DNA of 12,690 bases from Chloroflexota bacterium. Lineage in GTDB: Bacteria; Chloroflexota; UBA11872. The stretch spans positions 1 to 12,690 of the forward strand of contig JAPOXI010000044.1 in assembly GCA_026707185.1 (NCBI GenBank). The letters run 5' to 3'. This document shows, in pieces, positions 11,970 through 12,690 of this stretch. Position 1 is the stretch's first letter; each line of letters starts with the position of its first letter. The notes beneath the pieces were generated by a model that saw only the letters and a list, made by a program, of their open reading frames with translations, was not told the origin of the DNA and searched no databases. The position numbers and the translations under genes were made by a program.

Positions 11970-12690
11970 ATGACCGCAACTGATATGGCCAGTGCGCCTA
12001 TGGGAGCCAGACGCAGGCGCGGCATTCTGGGCTGGACGTGGAAGGAGACCCAAGGGTTCCTGTTCATTCTTCCTTGGCTCTTTGGCTTCGTCGTGTTCAT
12101 TGCGGGGCCATTCTTCTTCTCGTTCTTCCTCAGCTTCACCCAGTGGCGCCTGGTCGGCGACATCAAGTGGCTGGGGTTTGAGAACTACGCCCAGCTCTTA
12201 TCCGGGGAGGACACCCGGTTCGTCCAGAGCGTGTACAACACCGCGTACTACGTCGTGTTCCACGTACCGGGCGTGCTGATCATTTCGTTCATCGTCGCGG
12301 GGCTGCTGAACCGGAAGGTGAAGGGCATCGCGATTTACCGAACGTGCTTCTACCTCCCGTCAATTACCACCGGTGTCGCCACCGCGGTGCTGTGGTACTG
12401 GGTGTTGCAGCCGAACGGCTTGCTGAACAACTTCCTGAACATCTTCCTGGGGCCGATGGACATTCAGGCGCCCAACTGGCTGGGGTCAACCACCTGGGCC
12501 ATGCCCGGGTTGATCATCATGAGCTTCTGGTCCGTGGGGACCACGATGATCATTTACCTGGCCGGGCTGCAGGGTATTCCCCAGCATCTGTATGAGGCCG
12601 CCGAAATCGACGGCGCCGGCTGGTGGGGCAAGGTTCGCCACGTCACCATTCCCATGATGACGCCGCAGATCTTCCTGACCATGGTGCTGG
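11970..12690 (+). CDS. Carbohydrate ABC transporter permease, MalF/UgpA type (3' truncated)
   Basis: The first 240 residues are present; the frame is open to the window end. ATG 11970 has a near-perfect AAGGAGGT ribosome binding site 4 nt upstream. A short basic cytoplasmic N-terminus (GARRRR) precedes transmembrane helix 1 (GFLFILPWLFGFVVFIAGPFF), then the conserved FTQW and GFENYAQLL. Helices 2-5 include VVFHVPGVLIISFIVAG, RTCFYLPSITTGVATAVLWYWVL and PGLIIMSFWSVGTTMIIYLAG. YEAAEIDGAGWWGKVRHVTIP (209-229) is the EAA loop that contacts the ATPase. This is one of two inner-membrane subunits of a CUT1-type importer of sugars, oligosaccharides or glycerol phosphates. The second permease probably follows outside the window. 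It is the first gene after the promoter region, with no substrate-binding protein gene before it. Import of oligosaccharides for the neighbouring lyase is plausible but unproven. Confidence 0.93.
   Translation, partial: MTATDMASAPMGARRRRGILGWTWKETQGFLFILPWLFGFVVFIAGPFFFSFFLSFTQWRLVGDIKWLGFENYAQLLSGEDTRFVQSVYNTAYYVVFHVPGVLIISFIVAGLLNRKVKGIAIYRTCFYLPSITTGVATAVLWYWVLQPNGLLNNFLNIFLGPMDIQAPNWLGSTTWAMPGLIIMSFWSVGTTMIIYLAGLQGIPQHLYEAAEIDGAGWWGKVRHVTIPMMTPQIFLTMVL

Noticed and set aside
1..12690. CRISPR arrays, insertion sequences, integrases, attachment sites or phage genes
   Set aside because: No regularly spaced repeats, terminal inverted repeats or transposase/integrase motifs were found on either strand.

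Overview
This is a high-GC bacterial window with densely packed genes, ATG and GTG starts, clear Shine-Dalgarno sequences and 4-bp GTGA gene overlaps. The gene mix is GltB, an octopine-oxidase/HcnBC-type FAD enzyme pair, a homocysteine S-methyltransferase relative, a D-cysteine desulfhydrase-like enzyme, a heparinase II/III-type lyase and a sugar ABC permease. This would fit a heterotrophic, possibly marine or host-associated, Chloroflexota or another high-GC lineage. That placement is inference; no marker gene settles it.

Layout. (1) Positions 1-1796, + strand: the 3' end of the glutamate synthase large subunit gene, then an 89-aa two-helix membrane protein that overlaps it by 4 bp, then an unrecognised 201-aa protein that overlaps the membrane protein gene by 8 bp. 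(2) 1848-2792, - strand, convergent: a lipoprotein with a thermonuclease (SNase) domain followed by a lamin-tail domain; its 5' end looks frameshifted. (3) 2793-3170: an intergenic stretch with successive hairpins, one resembling an intrinsic terminator, ahead of the next operon. (4) 3171-7028, + strand: a three-gene operon of a homocysteine S-methyltransferase-family protein, a two-dinucleotide-fold FAD oxidoreductase with a BFD-type [2Fe-2S] domain, and a DAO-family FAD oxidoreductase. Together they suggest oxidative demethylation or methyl transfer on an N-methylated amine or amino acid. (5) 7072-7195, - strand: tRNA-Val(GAC) with encoded CCA and a good sigma70-like promoter. (6) 7331-8568, + strand: a D-cysteine desulfhydrase-type PLP enzyme and a 54-aa putative lipoprotein, each preceded by the same 13-bp motif. 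(7) 8648-11787, + strand: a GT-B glycosyltransferase and a cytoplasmic heparinase II/III-type lyase, coupled by a GTGA overlap. (8) 11788-12690: a regulatory region with a promoter candidate and an inverted repeat, then a MalF/UgpA-type sugar permease cut by the window end.

The points most worth a second look are the methyltransferase-family protein, whose first zinc-ligand cysteine is replaced by Phe-His; its operon with two FAD enzymes; the structured leader ahead of that operon; the recurring GTAG-2-T-1-CG motif in front of genes; and the coupled glycosyltransferase-lyase pair. I found no CRISPR array, insertion sequence, integrase or attachment site.
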